Shown here one piece after another: positions 45,730-57,172 of a DNA stretch of 64,000 nt. The translations under genes and the position numbers were made by a program. Location: the NCBI GenBank assembly GCA_030674185.1, contig JAPXFY010000016.1, forward strand, positions 39,034,966 to 39,098,965. Reading direction: 5' to 3'. Position 1 is the first letter of the stretch. Each line of letters opens with the position of its first letter. The notes beneath the pieces are model-generated. The model made no database searches, had not been told where the DNA came from, and worked only from the letters and a program-made list of their open reading frames with translations. The stretch comes from Monoplex corrugatus. Its lineage: Eukaryota > Mollusca > Gastropoda > Littorinimorpha > Ranellidae.

Positions 45730-48700
45730 GTACCTCAGTCTGACCCTTCCAGTTTATGCCCCCCCATCTCCTTTAATCCCTTCCCGTTTTTCTTGCATGC
45801 TGCCACAAATCGAACAGCGCAACCGCCTGCATGTCCCTGACAAAAACCCATGTGATTTATCATTTTATGCCATTGTCTTTTTGGTTCCAAAACATTAAAA
45901 GATTTTTTTTTCATTTTTGTTTGTATGTGCTGATGTTATTTTCAGTACTTGGCCTTAACACAGTTATTTGATGAGACGATTGTCCGCACTGTAATAACGT
46001 GTCTTGTAAAATACACAGCATTTGTTTTTGTTTTACTTTGCATCCTTTCAAAAGTAAACCACAGCAGTATAGCAGCCTGCGTTCCCCTCATAAGCCCCTC
46101 GCCCAACACTCAAGCATTACCTCCACGTTCTGCTTATTCCCTTGGTCTGGATAATGTGCATTTCGGTGTTGATTGCTGACAGTGTGGCTACAGCTCCACC
46201 CATTTGGAGTGATGCTTTCTGATTTCACATGGTCATTTCTTCAGGGCAGTCTTCAATTAATCCCCCTTGTATAATGAAAATGATGGATCTGTGTGTGTGT
46301 GTGTGTGTGGTCTGAACAAGATATTGGTAAGGTTTTCAGCTGCCTGTGAGTGACTTTCCAAAAGTATTGGTCAGGAATTTGTCCAACAGGAAGTTGCAAA
46401 TATGTAAGAAGACATGATCCAGGTTATCAAATTCATTTGTGCCAAGGCTTATGGCATTTGCTGTCACTGTTGTTCATCTTGCTCATGGCACATTAGTTGT
46501 TCAAGCATAAGAAATCATTGTTGAGAGCAAAATGAAACTGTACAGTCAAAAAGTAAGTCACAGTCTGTCTTGCCATCAGTACATCTGCTAGTGAGTGTAT
46601 GACTTCTTCAAAAAGAGAGAAGATTGCTAGTATTGTCAGACTGTCATATTCTTCCAGCGTGGATAAATGATAAATATTTTAGAACTACAGAAGATGTGGA
46701 CATCAATGCAAAGAATGTCAGATATTAGTAGTGGACTCACCATCTGTAGTTAGCCTGAATACAGCTTTTGATTCAGTTTCTATTGGCAGGTGGTAAACTT
46801 GTACAGAATGATTGTCATTACCACTATTTGTTTCTAACAATATTTCAGTTTATCGTTATTATCCTGCATGTCATCTGCTGACAAGCTGAGATGGTTCAGC
46901 GGTAGGCCTATATGGCAGAACAGAAAGGTTAGGTCACCTACCCATTGACAAATCAGATCTTCAAACTTGGCATCTAGAAAGCTGAGAATGAACCGCAGCG
47001 CTGTGTGAATGTGTTGTGTCTATGTTCATTCCACAACAACAGAGTTGTCGTAAACTGGTGGACATTTTGTAAGGAAGGGTTCTATTGCTGCCCATCTCCA
47101 CTTTACCTTTAAACAAGCATGGTCAAGTTCGTATTCATGGTGGGATGAACTGGAAGCCCAGTGTGCCATGTTTAGCAGTCCAGGTTTGAACCTATGCTGT
47201 CAGGTTGCAAGACAGGAACTCTATCTACCCCTTACACTTCAAGGCCTCATTGATAGTTGACAGACTCAAGAGTTTACTGTTTGTTTGAGATGCATTCATT
47301 GCTCTCAGAAGTCCATAACATCTTCCACCCAAATCTGCCAGCAGTTATCTGGCAGACTCCTTGAGCCTGCGCACAATCCTGTGCACTGATCTTAAAATGG
47401 GGAGTGGAAGAAGGATCCTGTGAAACACTACGCCGACACCACCAGAATGATTGGAGCACTGAAGTGGGCAAGAAACAAGCAATATTATGATGCAGGCTGC
47501 AATCGAACTCAATAGTGGTCTTCGCTGTGCAGAATCATTTTTTCTGTTTGGCTGCAGTCTGCCATCCCTCCATTATCTTGTTCCACTATTCCTGTCCATC
47601 TTTTTGCCTGTCTGTCTGTCAGTCTCCTTCACTCCCAACTTACACTGCATGGTTTGAGCAGCTGGCGCGCTTTTGATTCCTTTATCCTTTTCATAGGTAA
47701 ATGCATTTTTTGAAAGATATGATTACTTTAATTGTAGTCATCTTTTTTATAATGGAGGGAAATGCATTTTAGTGCAGACTGACATTTTGTCTTTATATGG
47801 TAATTAAATCCTAGATATGACATTAGCTTTTACTAGTTGTTGTGCATTTTTGTCATCTAGATCTCCAGCCAGTAGAAACTGGCAACATCAGTAAAAGTGT
47901 TTGCTGTAATTTGCTGTCTTCAAGATCTTTCATATTGTTAGCCACACACTTTATTATTTAATGAAATATGAAAATAATAGACAAAGCACAAGAAACTTCT
48001 GTGAGTCTTTCACAATGTGGAAGTCCATAACATAGGTTAGTCAGAATCGAAAGAGCTTGGGTGTGGGAATTCATACCTTGGTATGAAAAACTCTATGGTT
48101 TGATGTGAACGTAGGCATTATTTCAAGAGTGAAAACATGAAGCGTGTAGTTTGCAAGTTATAGAAAATGTTTGGCAAACTCTGGAAATTAATTTGCATGA
48201 AATTTTTGCCTTTTTTTTTGTTTGTTTTTGTTTTTGTTTTTTTAATTGAACAAAGCAAGATTGTAAGCTAAACTAAGAATGAATATTTACACGACAACAT
48301 ATGTACTAATGTTAAAAAGTAAAAATTGAAAATGTTGAGTAAATAGATTGGTCCTGATGGGTGTGAAACAGTAATTTGGGAAGCATTTAGTAGACAAGCA
48401 CGTCCTGATAACATGTAAAGTTGAACAGAATACTGAGTGTTAATGTGCAAATTTGAAATGGTAAAGAATTCTTGTAGTTGAGTGATTTACTAAATGCATG
48501 CATTCTGAAAAGACAACCAAAAGTGTTCCAGTTCTCCTGGAAATGCTCTCCACAAATCCATTTGGGTTTACATATGTGTATCAAAATGAGATGATTATTG
48601 CAGAAAGATAAATGTTTAAAATGAATATTGGCCCTGTTTGAGACATTGACAAGTTGTTTCTTGGAGTCAAATGGAGGTGGTTTCCAGATGTTGCCATTCG

Positions 48701-48966
48701 GAACAGTCAGTCTGTCCCACTTGCAGACTGTTGACTACACGCTTCAGCTTTATCCCTTAGCCAGTGTGGGAGGAGCATCAGATCAAATAAAATCAGCATT
48801 TGTAAAACTTGTTGGGTGATGTGGGCATTTGTAATTAGCACAGCAGTAATGGATTCGGGGAGGGTTTTGTGTGTGTGTCTCTCAGTGTCTCGGTTGTCTT
48901 AAGAATGAAACCACTGTGACACTGTGTGCCTATGTCAGTGTCTGATGCCTTCGTTATTGGTCACAG
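45730..48966. other. intron 6c/7
   Basis: One SINE-like copy is listed separately. Short GT and T runs are present. Nothing else was recognised. Confidence 0.55.
47270..47525 (-). repeat. tRNA-like SINE family, copy 5
   Basis: CACCCAAATCTGCCAGCAGT, GGCAGACTCCTTGAGCCTGC, CTGTGAAACACTACGCCGAC, CACCAGAATGATTGGAGCAC, and finally GCAGGCTGCAATCGAACTCA. The last, on the minus strand, reads GAGTTCGATTGCAGCC, close to a pol III B box. Confidence 0.7.
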
Positions 48967-49029
48967 GCATCTCAGCGTGAAGACAGTTATGAGGAGACAA
49001 TCCGGGACCTGACGCAGAGACTCAAGGAT
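48967..49029 (+). CDS. TPM: tropomyosin exon 7
   Basis: 63 nt, phases 0 and 0; acceptor TGGTCACAG|G, donor AAGGAT|GTGAGT. It codes [20 protein letters not shown] plus Asp, the molluscan form of the invariant exon 7. A single copy was found, so it should be in all isoforms. The final GAT (Asp) occupies the place where many species have Glu. Confidence 0.97.
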
Positions 49030-49504
49030 GTGAGTATCCTCCCCTTTGATGTGCTACTTGAATGAATGCATCATTTCATTTTTTGTTTTTGTTGTTGATA
49101 TTCCAGTAGGCCTATCATGTGTTCAGATCATTTACAAGATTTAGAAACTTGATTTTCAGAAAAAAACAAAACCTAGAACTTTTTTGATTGGTTTACCTGA
49201 ATCTCTGCAGAGTGGTGAAAATGAAGATGAATTTGATATAACAATAGGTAGTAAGCACTGACGTTGACAAGGACATTGATATTGGGTAGTGTATCTCAGG
49301 TTTGGCAGAGTTTAGAATTTGTTCAGGAAGAATATATGGCACTCAAACAATTCCGTATGTGCCCCACCCAAATCGACCAGCAATTCTTTGACACTTTCTG
49401 AGCCTGTGCAAAATCCTATGGGCTGGCAAGTTCTTGAAGCAGGCGTGGGTGGGGAGGAGGGACCTGTGAAACGCTAAACTGATGCCACCAGAATGATGGC
49501 AACA
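49030..49504. other. intron 7/8a, first part
   Basis: Unique sequence to about 49360, then the left part of a SINE-like copy. Confidence 0.55.
49360..49504 (-). repeat. tRNA-like SINE family, copy 6 (left part, split by piggyBac)
   Basis: CACCCAAATCGACCAGCAAT, TGAGCCTGTGCAAAATCCTA, GACCTGTGAAACGCTAAACT and CACCAGAATGATGGCAACATTAA are in family order. The family sequence then breaks at TTAA, exactly where the piggyBac element begins, and resumes after it at 51391 (GGCGGCAAATAAGCCAGTTT). Confidence 0.65.
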
Positions 49505-49508
49505 TTAA

Positions 49509-51390
49509 CCCTTTGCCTACCACATGACTTTGTGCTATATGCCTATGAGAATACCATGGCAAGGGAAGTAACTCCGCAACACATGCACACCCACCACAAA
49601 TAAACCTCAATAAAAAATTTAATTTTTACTCACCAATTACATAAATTTGATGAAAAAATGCCAAAGACATCACTTCATCCAAAACAGCCATTTTTTTTCA
49701 TATGTAGTGAACTAGTATATGAAGAAAAAAAAAAAAACGATCAGACTAATTTTTACGTCAGAGTTCTTGGCGCTGTAAGAATATTTCCTGAATTCACTGG
49801 AACCACAGAATGTCATGGATTAGGAGCAAATAGTGATTTTCCATGTCCAGACATAGTACTGAAACCTTCAGGAACAAAATAAAGTCATTCTGTGTTTTCT
49901 CCACACTGAATAGTTAACTTTTGTGGTGAAGAAAAAAAAACCCAAACTTCAACAGTGTTGTGAAACTAAAAGCGTCACATACAGAAGATTTGTCTACTAA
50001 CTACTGAGGGGAAATAAACAACAAAATGAATATATAATTGCTGACACTAGTGACAGGTAGATTTCAGGTGCTGATGAAACTCAGCAAAACATGTGCCTTT
50101 AAACAAATGAACAGAACAAATTACACATCCCCACACTGTGGTGATGCTATATCCCTTGTCCGTCTTCCTCTTCGCCTTCTGGCAAACCAGGCAATTCTTT
50201 ATTAGGCCTGGAAGACGGACAGGTCCATGGGAGAGAGGGTCTGATGCTGTGACACCTGCCTGTGCCACAGACTGGGGAGCAGATTTCTGGCGAACAGAGT
50301 TGCTGTTACGCAGGGCGCGCAGAACCTCCAGTGAGGACGCACTTTGTGCAAGGGGTCATAGCCAGGCTGACCCTTGGGAATAGCTTTACTGCTGTCATTT
50401 AAATGAAAATACTGATTTAGTTTATTATATATCTATTTCTACTAATGACATCAGCAACCTGAGCAATACATAAAGGATCTGTGGACCAGTAGTTGCTGAT
50501 TTCTGGTACGCGAATGATCCCAAACATAAACTGAACATAGATGAACAATTTCATTTCATCAGGTGTGGTAGGCTGCCAGAGTTTATCTACACCTTTTTCT
50601 GCTTGCCTTTGTGCAGCATATAAATTTGTTTCTGTGCTCAACATTTGCCAAAATTCGTCTGGTATCAAAAGACTAAAAAAATCCAAAAGGTGACGCACCC
50701 ACAGGCAAATCATGGGACACGCCAACTGACCGCAAAATTTGGTCATCGTCCGATTCAGTTTCCTGGCTGTCAAAACCAGCAAAAGTTTTTTTGGGCCTCA
50801 CCTCATCATCTCATGTAGTCTATCACTCCAGTGAACAATAACTGAATCTCTAGCAGCCTTTGTTTTCCGAATTTTTCTTTTTTGGCGCTGGGCCCAGCAG
50901 CGATAGGCAAATCGATATCACCGTCATTATCACCCGATTCACTATCGATTTCGGACTCCAAATCAATGAGCAGACGATCACTGTTGATAACTAGGTCAAC
51001 ATCGACGTCGGACTCATCTTGTTTCGAAATTTCTTCAAGATTGAAGCCTTCAAAAACACTCTCTTCATCACTAACATATCCAAAAATGGATTCCAGAAGT
51101 TGCATGGTTTCTTGATCCGCCATTTTTGCAGAAAATTTTCGCGAAAAAAAGGCTGAACTTTGAAAAATCACAGCAGCAAAACTACTCAACCAAACTTCTT
51201 GCAACAAAGCACAAAATGTCGACCGGAAACGGCCCTACCGGAAGACGCTTATATCGCGATTGCATTCTGGGATATGCGATAGTGAAAGTGAAAGTCGCTG
51301 ACCTAGTATTCGGCGGTCGATCTTGGTCGATCCGGTATTCAGAAAGCGGAAATCTCGCGGTCGATCGCGGTCGATCCGGTAGGCAGAGGG
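49509..51390 (-). mobile_element. piggyBac-family DNA transposon, internally deleted
   Basis: The element is flanked by TTAA on both sides (49505-49508 and 51391-51394), the piggyBac target site. The ends are inverted repeats CCCTTTGCCTACC (49509-49521) and GGTAGGCAGAGGG (51378-51390), with one mismatch. The right subterminal region has two copies of GGTCGATC..GGTCGATCCGGTA (about 51315 and 51358). It carries transposase remnants on the minus strand. At 1882 bp it is short for an autonomous member. Confidence 0.92.
50047..51123 (-). pseudogene. piggyBac transposase remnant
   Basis: From the ATG at 51123 an acidic N-terminal region reads MADQETMQLLESIFGYVSDE and continues with Asp/Glu/Ser runs to a stop at 50806. 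In another frame (50782-50417) comes the start of the DDE_Tnp_1_7 domain: DFFSLLIPDEFWQMLSTETN, PTTPDEMKLFIYVQFMFGII and ISNYWSTDPLC. A third piece (50268-50047) is the C-terminal cysteine-rich zinc-binding region: KNCLVCQKAKRKTDKGY, CVICSVHLFKGTCFAEFHQH. Only about 150 bp separate the second and third pieces, so the catalytic DDD core is deleted. At least two frame changes also break it. It cannot make transposase and is not a domesticated gene as read. Confidence 0.9.
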
Positions 51391-52735
51391 TTAAGATAGG
51401 CGGCAAATAAGCCAGTTTCGAACTCTCTTGCTACGAGCGTCGGGATTTCCCGATCATGTCTCAACAACGCTTGTCTACGAGCGTTGGAGAAATCCGACTT
51501 GAGTTTTGAAAATTCGCAGGGCTTTCAGTATTTCCGTTAATCAAAACTAATAGCCAGAAATAGATTCTTCGGTCATTCTTAGCCTCGTTTCAGGCCATTA
51601 GGTCACTGTACTACGCAGTTGGTGTGTAGACAGTGCAAAATTCACGACCCACTATCTCTGCAGCGAAGCAGACGATGGAAAAGCAAATGGCTGAACAGTA
51701 CTCAACAACTGGGCGCTGTTCAACAAGATCTCTTCCTTCAGTGCATGTGGAGTGTGTGCACGTTGGATTTTTATGAAATTTCATTCAAAATGTGACTGTA
51801 GGAACTGGTTTATTGACCTGACTATTTTGTAAGACATTTTTCACCTGAAAATCTCTAATTTTACTTGTTACTCAGCAACCATGAGGATTAGACAGTAGAA
51901 ATTTCAGCATGTTGTACACCAGTCTTTTAATATATGACCTGCCAAATATCAAAACGCTCTGATTTCATTTATTTGTATGAGAATTTTTATCATGACCTAT
52001 ACAAATGGTATGTATTGGGGGAACGGCAAGGGGCATAATCGTACATAGTGAGTGAGTTAACGTTGCAGGCTGGGATTGGTTTCAAGGCATCAGATCTTGA
52101 ATCGGTTTATGGTTTCAGTGTTTATTTGGTTGTTTTTAACGATAGGAGAATTTACGTAGTTAAAATGTGTTGAAAGAAACAGAAGAACTGATGAAGAAGA
52201 CAAAAGAAAACAAGCATTCTGTATGTAATTTGCTGTGTTTTTGTTTGAGTGTTGAAGTTCATGTCTGAAGGTAACGCAAGAGATGTAACCATTGTTGACT
52301 AAAGTAAAATGTATGTTCAAGTTTATGTATTATGTGGAAGGAATGCTCTGTGTTGCTCTTGCTGAGACAAAAGGTATTGTATGTATTGTAGCAGACATAA
52401 GGTGTATTTATTGTTGGAGACAAAGGTGTAATATTTATTGTCTCAGACACAGGGTGTAATATTTATTGTTGGTGACAAAAGTGTTGTATTTATTGTAACA
52501 AACACAGGGTGTAGTATTTAGTATTGGAGACAAAGGTATTGTAGCAGACAGAGGGCATCATATCTGTTGTTGGAGGCCAAGGTATTGTGTTTAATGTAGC
52601 AGAGCATATAAAAGAAACATCAGTATATTGTAACAGTTCCTAACAGACGGAAAGCAAGTGTTGTGTTTATTGTTGGAGATGTAGTATTTAGAGTGACATG
52701 GTGGACTGGTGGATTTTCATGATGGTGGTTCACAG
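51391..52735. other. intron 7/8a, second part
   Basis: The SINE copy resumes at 51391-51422, is apparently interrupted again by about 640 bp of unrelated sequence (51423-52062), and continues at about 52063 with GTTGCAGGCTGGGATTGG and CATCAGATCTTGAA. From 52350 to 52680 a loose AGACAAAGGTGTAATATTTATTGTTGG-type repeat runs about every 45-60 bp. Confidence 0.45.
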
Positions 52736-52805
52736 GCTGAGAACCGTGCCCAAGAAGCTGAGAGGACAGTGTCCAAATTGCAGAAGGAGGTGGACCGATT
52801 GGAAG
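52736..52805 (+). CDS. TPM: tropomyosin exon 8a (canonical)
   Basis: 70 nt; acceptor GGTTCACAG|G, donor TTGGAAG|GTAGAC, phases 0 and 1. It codes AENRAQEAERTVSKLQKEVD then RLE. This is the near-universal tropomyosin exon 8 sequence, part of the region that binds the troponin T core in striated muscle. Joined to 9a or 9b, its last G completes an Asp codon (GAT). Confidence 0.97.
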
Positions 52806-53218
52806 GTAGACGTCCACGTCCCCTCCCCCCCCTTTCCCTGAATCCCCCACCATCCTGCTTGTTGGTTAATGCTGCCCTCAAGTTTCTCTACCCAGCATGC
52901 TTTGCAGGTGGCGCATGTGGCTGGCGGGGAAGTGAGGAGAAAGAAGCCATGGATTGTATGTGTGTGTGTGTGTGTGTTTCTAATACTGATTGTTGTGGGG
53001 TGAATTAACCTGACGGCCTTATCTTTGGTTGTTGATGTGTGTTACTTGACCCTCTAGGATGGGGGGTCTTTGCATTGTTTGATACAGAGACCCTGTGGAT
53101 GGGGTCTCTTTATAGCAGATAGTATTTGAGACTCATCACCACACGCCAGGCATGGGTGTTCTGATCGCGGATAGTATACATTCTCCACCGTTCCCTTTTC
53201 TGGCATCCACCCTCTTCA
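52806..53218. other. intron 8a/8b, before the minisatellite
   Basis: A pyrimidine-rich CCCCTCCCCCCCCTTTCCC stretch follows the donor, with a short GT run at about 52957-52976. No exon was recognised. Confidence 0.55.
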
Positions 53219-55440
53219 GAAGTCTCCTTTAAAACACATGCATGTCCTTTTCCTTTTGAAGTCTCCCTCAAAACACATGCATGTCCTTTCCCTTTTGAAG
53301 TCTCCCTCAAAATACATGTCCTTTCCCTTTTGAAGTCTCCCTTGAAACACATGTCCTTTCCCTTTTGAAGTCTCCCTCAAAACACATGTCCTTTCCCTTT
53401 TGAAGTCTCCCTCAAAACACATGTCCTTTCCCTTTTGAAGTCTCCCTCAAAACACATGTCCTTTCCCTTTTGAAGTCTCCCTCAAAACGCATGTCCTTTC
53501 CCTTTTGAAGTCTCCCTTGAAACACATGTCCTTTCCCTTTTGAAGTCTCCCTCAAAACACATGTCCTTTCCCTTTTGAAGTCTCCCTCAAAACACATGTC
53601 CTTTCCCTTTTGAAGTCTCCCTCAAAACACATGTCCTTTCCCTTTTGAAGTCTCCCTCAAAACGCATGTCCTTTCCCTTTTGAAGTCTCCCTTGAAACAC
53701 ATGTCCTTTCCCTTTTGAAGTCTCTCAAACACATGTCCTTTCCTTATAAAACACATGTCCTTTCCCTTTTGAAGTCTCCCTCAAAACCATGTCCTTTCCT
53801 TTAGAAGTCTCCCTCGAAAACACATGTCCTTTCCTTTCAGAAGTCTCCCTCAAAATCATCATGTCTTTCCCTTTTGAAGTCTCCCTCAAAAACACATGTC
53901 CTTTTCCCTTTCGAAGTCTCCCTCGAAAACAATCATGTCCTTTCCCTTTAGAAGTCTCCCTCGAAAAACATCATGTCTTTTCCCTTTTGAAGTCTCCCTC
54001 AAAAACATGTCCTTTTTAAGTCTCCTGACTTTCCTTTCTTTTGAAGTCCCCTCAAAAACATGTCCTTTCCTTTTGAAGTCTCCCTCGAAAACACATCATG
54101 TCCTTTCCTTTTGCAGTCCCCTCAAAAAACATTGTCCTTTTCCCTTTTGAAGTCTCCCTCAAAACACATCATGTCCTTTCCCTTTTGAAGTCTCCCTCAA
54201 AACACATGTCCTTTCCCTTCAGACAGCTTCCTCAAAACACATTATGTCCTTTCCCTTCAGACAGCTTCCTCAAAACACATTATGTCCTTTCCCTTCAGAC
54301 AGCTTCCTCAAAACACATTATGTCCTTTCCCTTTTGAAGTCTCCCTCAAAACACATGTCCTTTCCTTTCAGAAGTTTCCTTCAAAACACATGTCCTTTCC
54401 CTTCAGACAGCTTCCTCAAAACACATTATGTCCTTTCCCTTCTGAAATCTCTCTCAAAACACATGTCCTTTCCCTTCAGACAGCTCCCTCTAAACACATC
54501 ATATCCTTTCCCTTTAGAAGTCTCTCTCAAAATACCTCATGTCCTTTCTCTTCAGACAGCTCCCTCTAAATGTATCATGTCCTTTCCTTTCAGAAGTCTC
54601 CCTCAAAACATGTCCTTTCCCTTCAGACAGCTCCTTCAAAACACATCATGTCCTTTCCCTTCAGACAGCTCCCTCAAAACACATTATGTCCTTTCCCTTC
54701 AGACAGCTCCTTCAAAACACATCATGTCCTTTCCCTTCAGACAGCTCCTTCAAAACACATCATGTCCTTTCCCTTCAGACAGCTCCTTCAAAACACATGT
54801 CCTTTCCCTTCAGACAGCTCCCTCAAAACACATGTCCTTTCCCTTCAGACAGCTCCTTCAAAACACATCATGTCCTTTCCCTTCAGACAGCTCCTTCAAA
54901 ACACATCATGTCCTTTCCCTTCAGACAGCTCCCTCAAAACACATCGTGTCCTTTCCCTTCAGACAGCTCCTTCAAAACACATCATGTCCTTTCCCTTCAG
55001 ACAGCTCCTTCAAAACACATCATGTCCTTTCCCTTCAGACAGCTCCCTCAAAACGCGTCCTTTCCCTTCAGACAGCTCCCTCAAAACACATGTCCTTTCC
55101 CTTCAGACAGCTCCCTCAAAGATACATCATGTCCTTTCCCTTCAGACAGCTCCCTCAAAACACATGTCCTTTCCCTTCAGACAGCTCCCTTAAAGATACA
55201 TCATGTCCTTTCCCTTCAGAATTCTCCCTCAGAACACATGACCTTTTCCTTCAGAAGTCTCCCTCAAAATGTCATGAAATCTTCCTTGAAACACATTGTG
55301 TCCTTTCTTTCAGAAGTCTCCCTCAAAATACTTGTCCTTTTCCTTGAGCTTTCCCTTCAGAAGTCTCCCTCAAAACATACATCACATCCTTTCCCCATAG
55401 GTTTGTCCCTACAGATGTCTTCCTTATTGTGTTATCGCGT
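53219..55440. repeat. 35-38-bp minisatellite of pyrimidine-rich, splice-acceptor-like units
   Basis: About 2.2 kb of tandem units. The first kilobase (53219 to about 54200) uses a 35-bp unit CATGTCCTTTCCCTTTTGAA GTCTCCCTCAAAACA. From about 54205 a 35-38-bp type takes over: CTTTCCCTTCAGACAGCTCC TTCAAAACACATCATGTC, with more than 20 copies of CCCTTCAGACAG. Each such unit looks like a 3' splice site (pyrimidine tract then CAG). Stop codons are rare in the unit, which creates long ORFs in several frames. These are repeat artefacts, with no start, splice or homology support. Confidence 0.95.
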
Positions 55441-55620
55441 CCTTTCACAGCAAATCTTTTCTCTTTCTGAGTAAAGAAAGGCCTTCCCCCTCTCCCCAGC
55501 CATAGGTGCCTGACGTGGTGATGAGAGTAGCACTAACAGTCATTACAAGGAAGCAGCATGTGGTAGAGAAGTAACAAGCGTTGTGTGCCTGTGCTTTGTT
55601 GCATGGTATCTGTCTTGCAG
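55441..55620. other. intron sequence directly before exon 8b
   Basis: 180 bp of unique sequence lies between the minisatellite and exon 8b, ending GCATGGTATCTGTCTTGCAG. The immediate pyrimidine tract of exon 8b is short, unlike the repeated tracts upstream. Confidence 0.6.
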
Positions 55621-55690
55621 TATGAACATCGCAGCGAGAATGGTGAGCGAGATCTCGGCCGTCTACAGAAAACGCTTGAACGCATGGAAG
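55621..55690 (+). CDS. TPM: tropomyosin exon 8b (alternative)
   Basis: 70 nt; acceptor GTCTTGCAG|T, donor ATGGAAG|GTGGGT, same phases as 8a. It codes YEHRSENGERDLGRLQKTLE then RME. Aligned without gaps to 8a it shares positions E2, R4, E9, R10, L15, Q16, K17, R21 and E23, so it is a diverged duplicate. Two glycines (8 and 13) would loosen the helix locally. Skipping or doubling would shift frame (70 nt), implying mutual exclusion with 8a. Vertebrate genes have a single exon 8. Transcript evidence is needed for use, but splice sites, phase and heptads are all intact. Confidence 0.87.
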
Positions 55691-55738
55691 GTGGGTGTTA
55701 CTGACACTTCCCTTGGAGGATATTAGGAGGGGGAGGGG

Positions 55739-56134
55739 TGTTTGACAGTTAACGTACACACAGATAGATATGTTTGTGAAGGGTGTACATGCATACATAT
55801 GAGTAGGCAGTCAACAGACACACAGATGGATACATTTATAAAGGGTGTATATGCATATGTATGAGTAGACAGTTAACAGACACACAGATGGATACATTCA
55901 TAAAGGGTGTATATGCATACATATGAGTAGACAGTTAACATACACACTGATGGATATATTTATAAAGGGTGTATATGCATACATATGAGTAGACAGTTAC
56001 ATACAGGTGGACACATTTGTGAATGGTGTGCATGCATGCATACAGGGTGACATTTGGTGACACAGGTGGGTATATTTGTCAAGAGTGTACGTATACGTAT
56101 ATATATAATATATATATTTATATAATATATATAT

Positions 56135-56181
<47 letters not shown>

Positions 56182-56240
56182 CACACATACAGGATGAGAG
56201 TACATAGATACAGATGGGTACGTTTGTAAAGAGTGTATGT
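55739..56240. repeat. 62-bp tandem repeat with internal (TA)n
   Basis: GAGTAGACAGTTAACAGACA-type units start at 55801, 55863, 55925 and 55987, exactly 62 bp apart. Diverged units lie on both sides, and a TA microsatellite sits at about 56096-56180. Confidence 0.88.
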
Positions 56241-56917
56241 GCAGTCTGACAATAACATATACATGCACAGTGAATATGGGAAGAACGGTCCCGATTTCAT
56301 ATGGTAGAATAGTTGACAAAAAAGAATTTTTAAGTACACTCCCAAAACAAGCAGTTACTTTTTTGTACTGTTATTGGTGGAAATTTCTTTAGCACAACAT
56401 TCGGGAGGCAAGGTCTTTGGCACTTTGCCCTTAAATGGTATGTGCACGCAGGATTCAGTATATACCCTTGCTCACACACACAGAGACACGCACACACACA
56501 ACACTAACACTAACATGGACACATGCATGCATACACGTTCGTTCACTCACAGTGGGTTTTAAGTTGCATTCCTGTAGTATTACCATATTAACTGTGTTGA
56601 TTTTGATAGTACTAGAAATAACTACATGTAGATCTTAAGTACTTTCTGTTTTTTAAATGACTGCATTGGTTTTGTGCATTGGTTTTGTGTTCTGGCATGT
56701 AGTGGTTTGCTGTTATCATGACAGAGTGGTTACTGTGACAAAGTAAATTGCCATAAGTGCTCACTTTGTCAGATGCCCTCTGTTCTTGTGCTGGCAAACA
56801 GCTAAGTCAGGTGCCTTTGATTTGACTATCAACATTTCTGTGGGGCTGTGAGCGGCAGATAACCCCTCGCCATCATTGCCTTTCTTTCAACCATGCTCCC
56901 CTTTTCCATATGCATCT

Positions 56918-56918
<1 letters not shown>

Positions 56919-56994
<76 letters not shown>
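56919..56994. repeat. (AC)n microsatellite
   Basis: An uninterrupted AC run of about 73 bp. Confidence 0.97.
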
Positions 56995-57172
56995 AGTATA
57001 TCATATATCCCAAGAATTGTATGCATAAACATACTGACATAAAAGAAAATCCTTCCAGAAATCAGAATTTCATATAAAGAAATAGGAAGATTGATGTGGA
57101 CAGTTTTGAACGATGTTCCTTCACAGTTGACACACCAAGAATGTGTGGAACTGATTATCTACTGAATTTATT

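Noticed and set aside
50047..51207. Domesticated piggyBac-derived host gene
   Set aside because: The catalytic core is deleted, frames change at least twice, and terminal repeats with TTAA are still present. This is a decayed transposon, not a gene under constraint.
53110..55440. Possible CRISPR array (regular repeats of about 35 bp)
   Set aside because: There are no unique spacers. Whole units repeat tandemly inside a eukaryotic intron, with no cas genes.
54244..55474. Long ORFs (367, 311 and 207 codons) rich in SFPFRQLPQNT-type repeats
   Set aside because: They are translations of the 35-38-bp minisatellite in successive frames. The unit lacks stops, several overlapping frames are open, and there is no non-repeat coding sequence.
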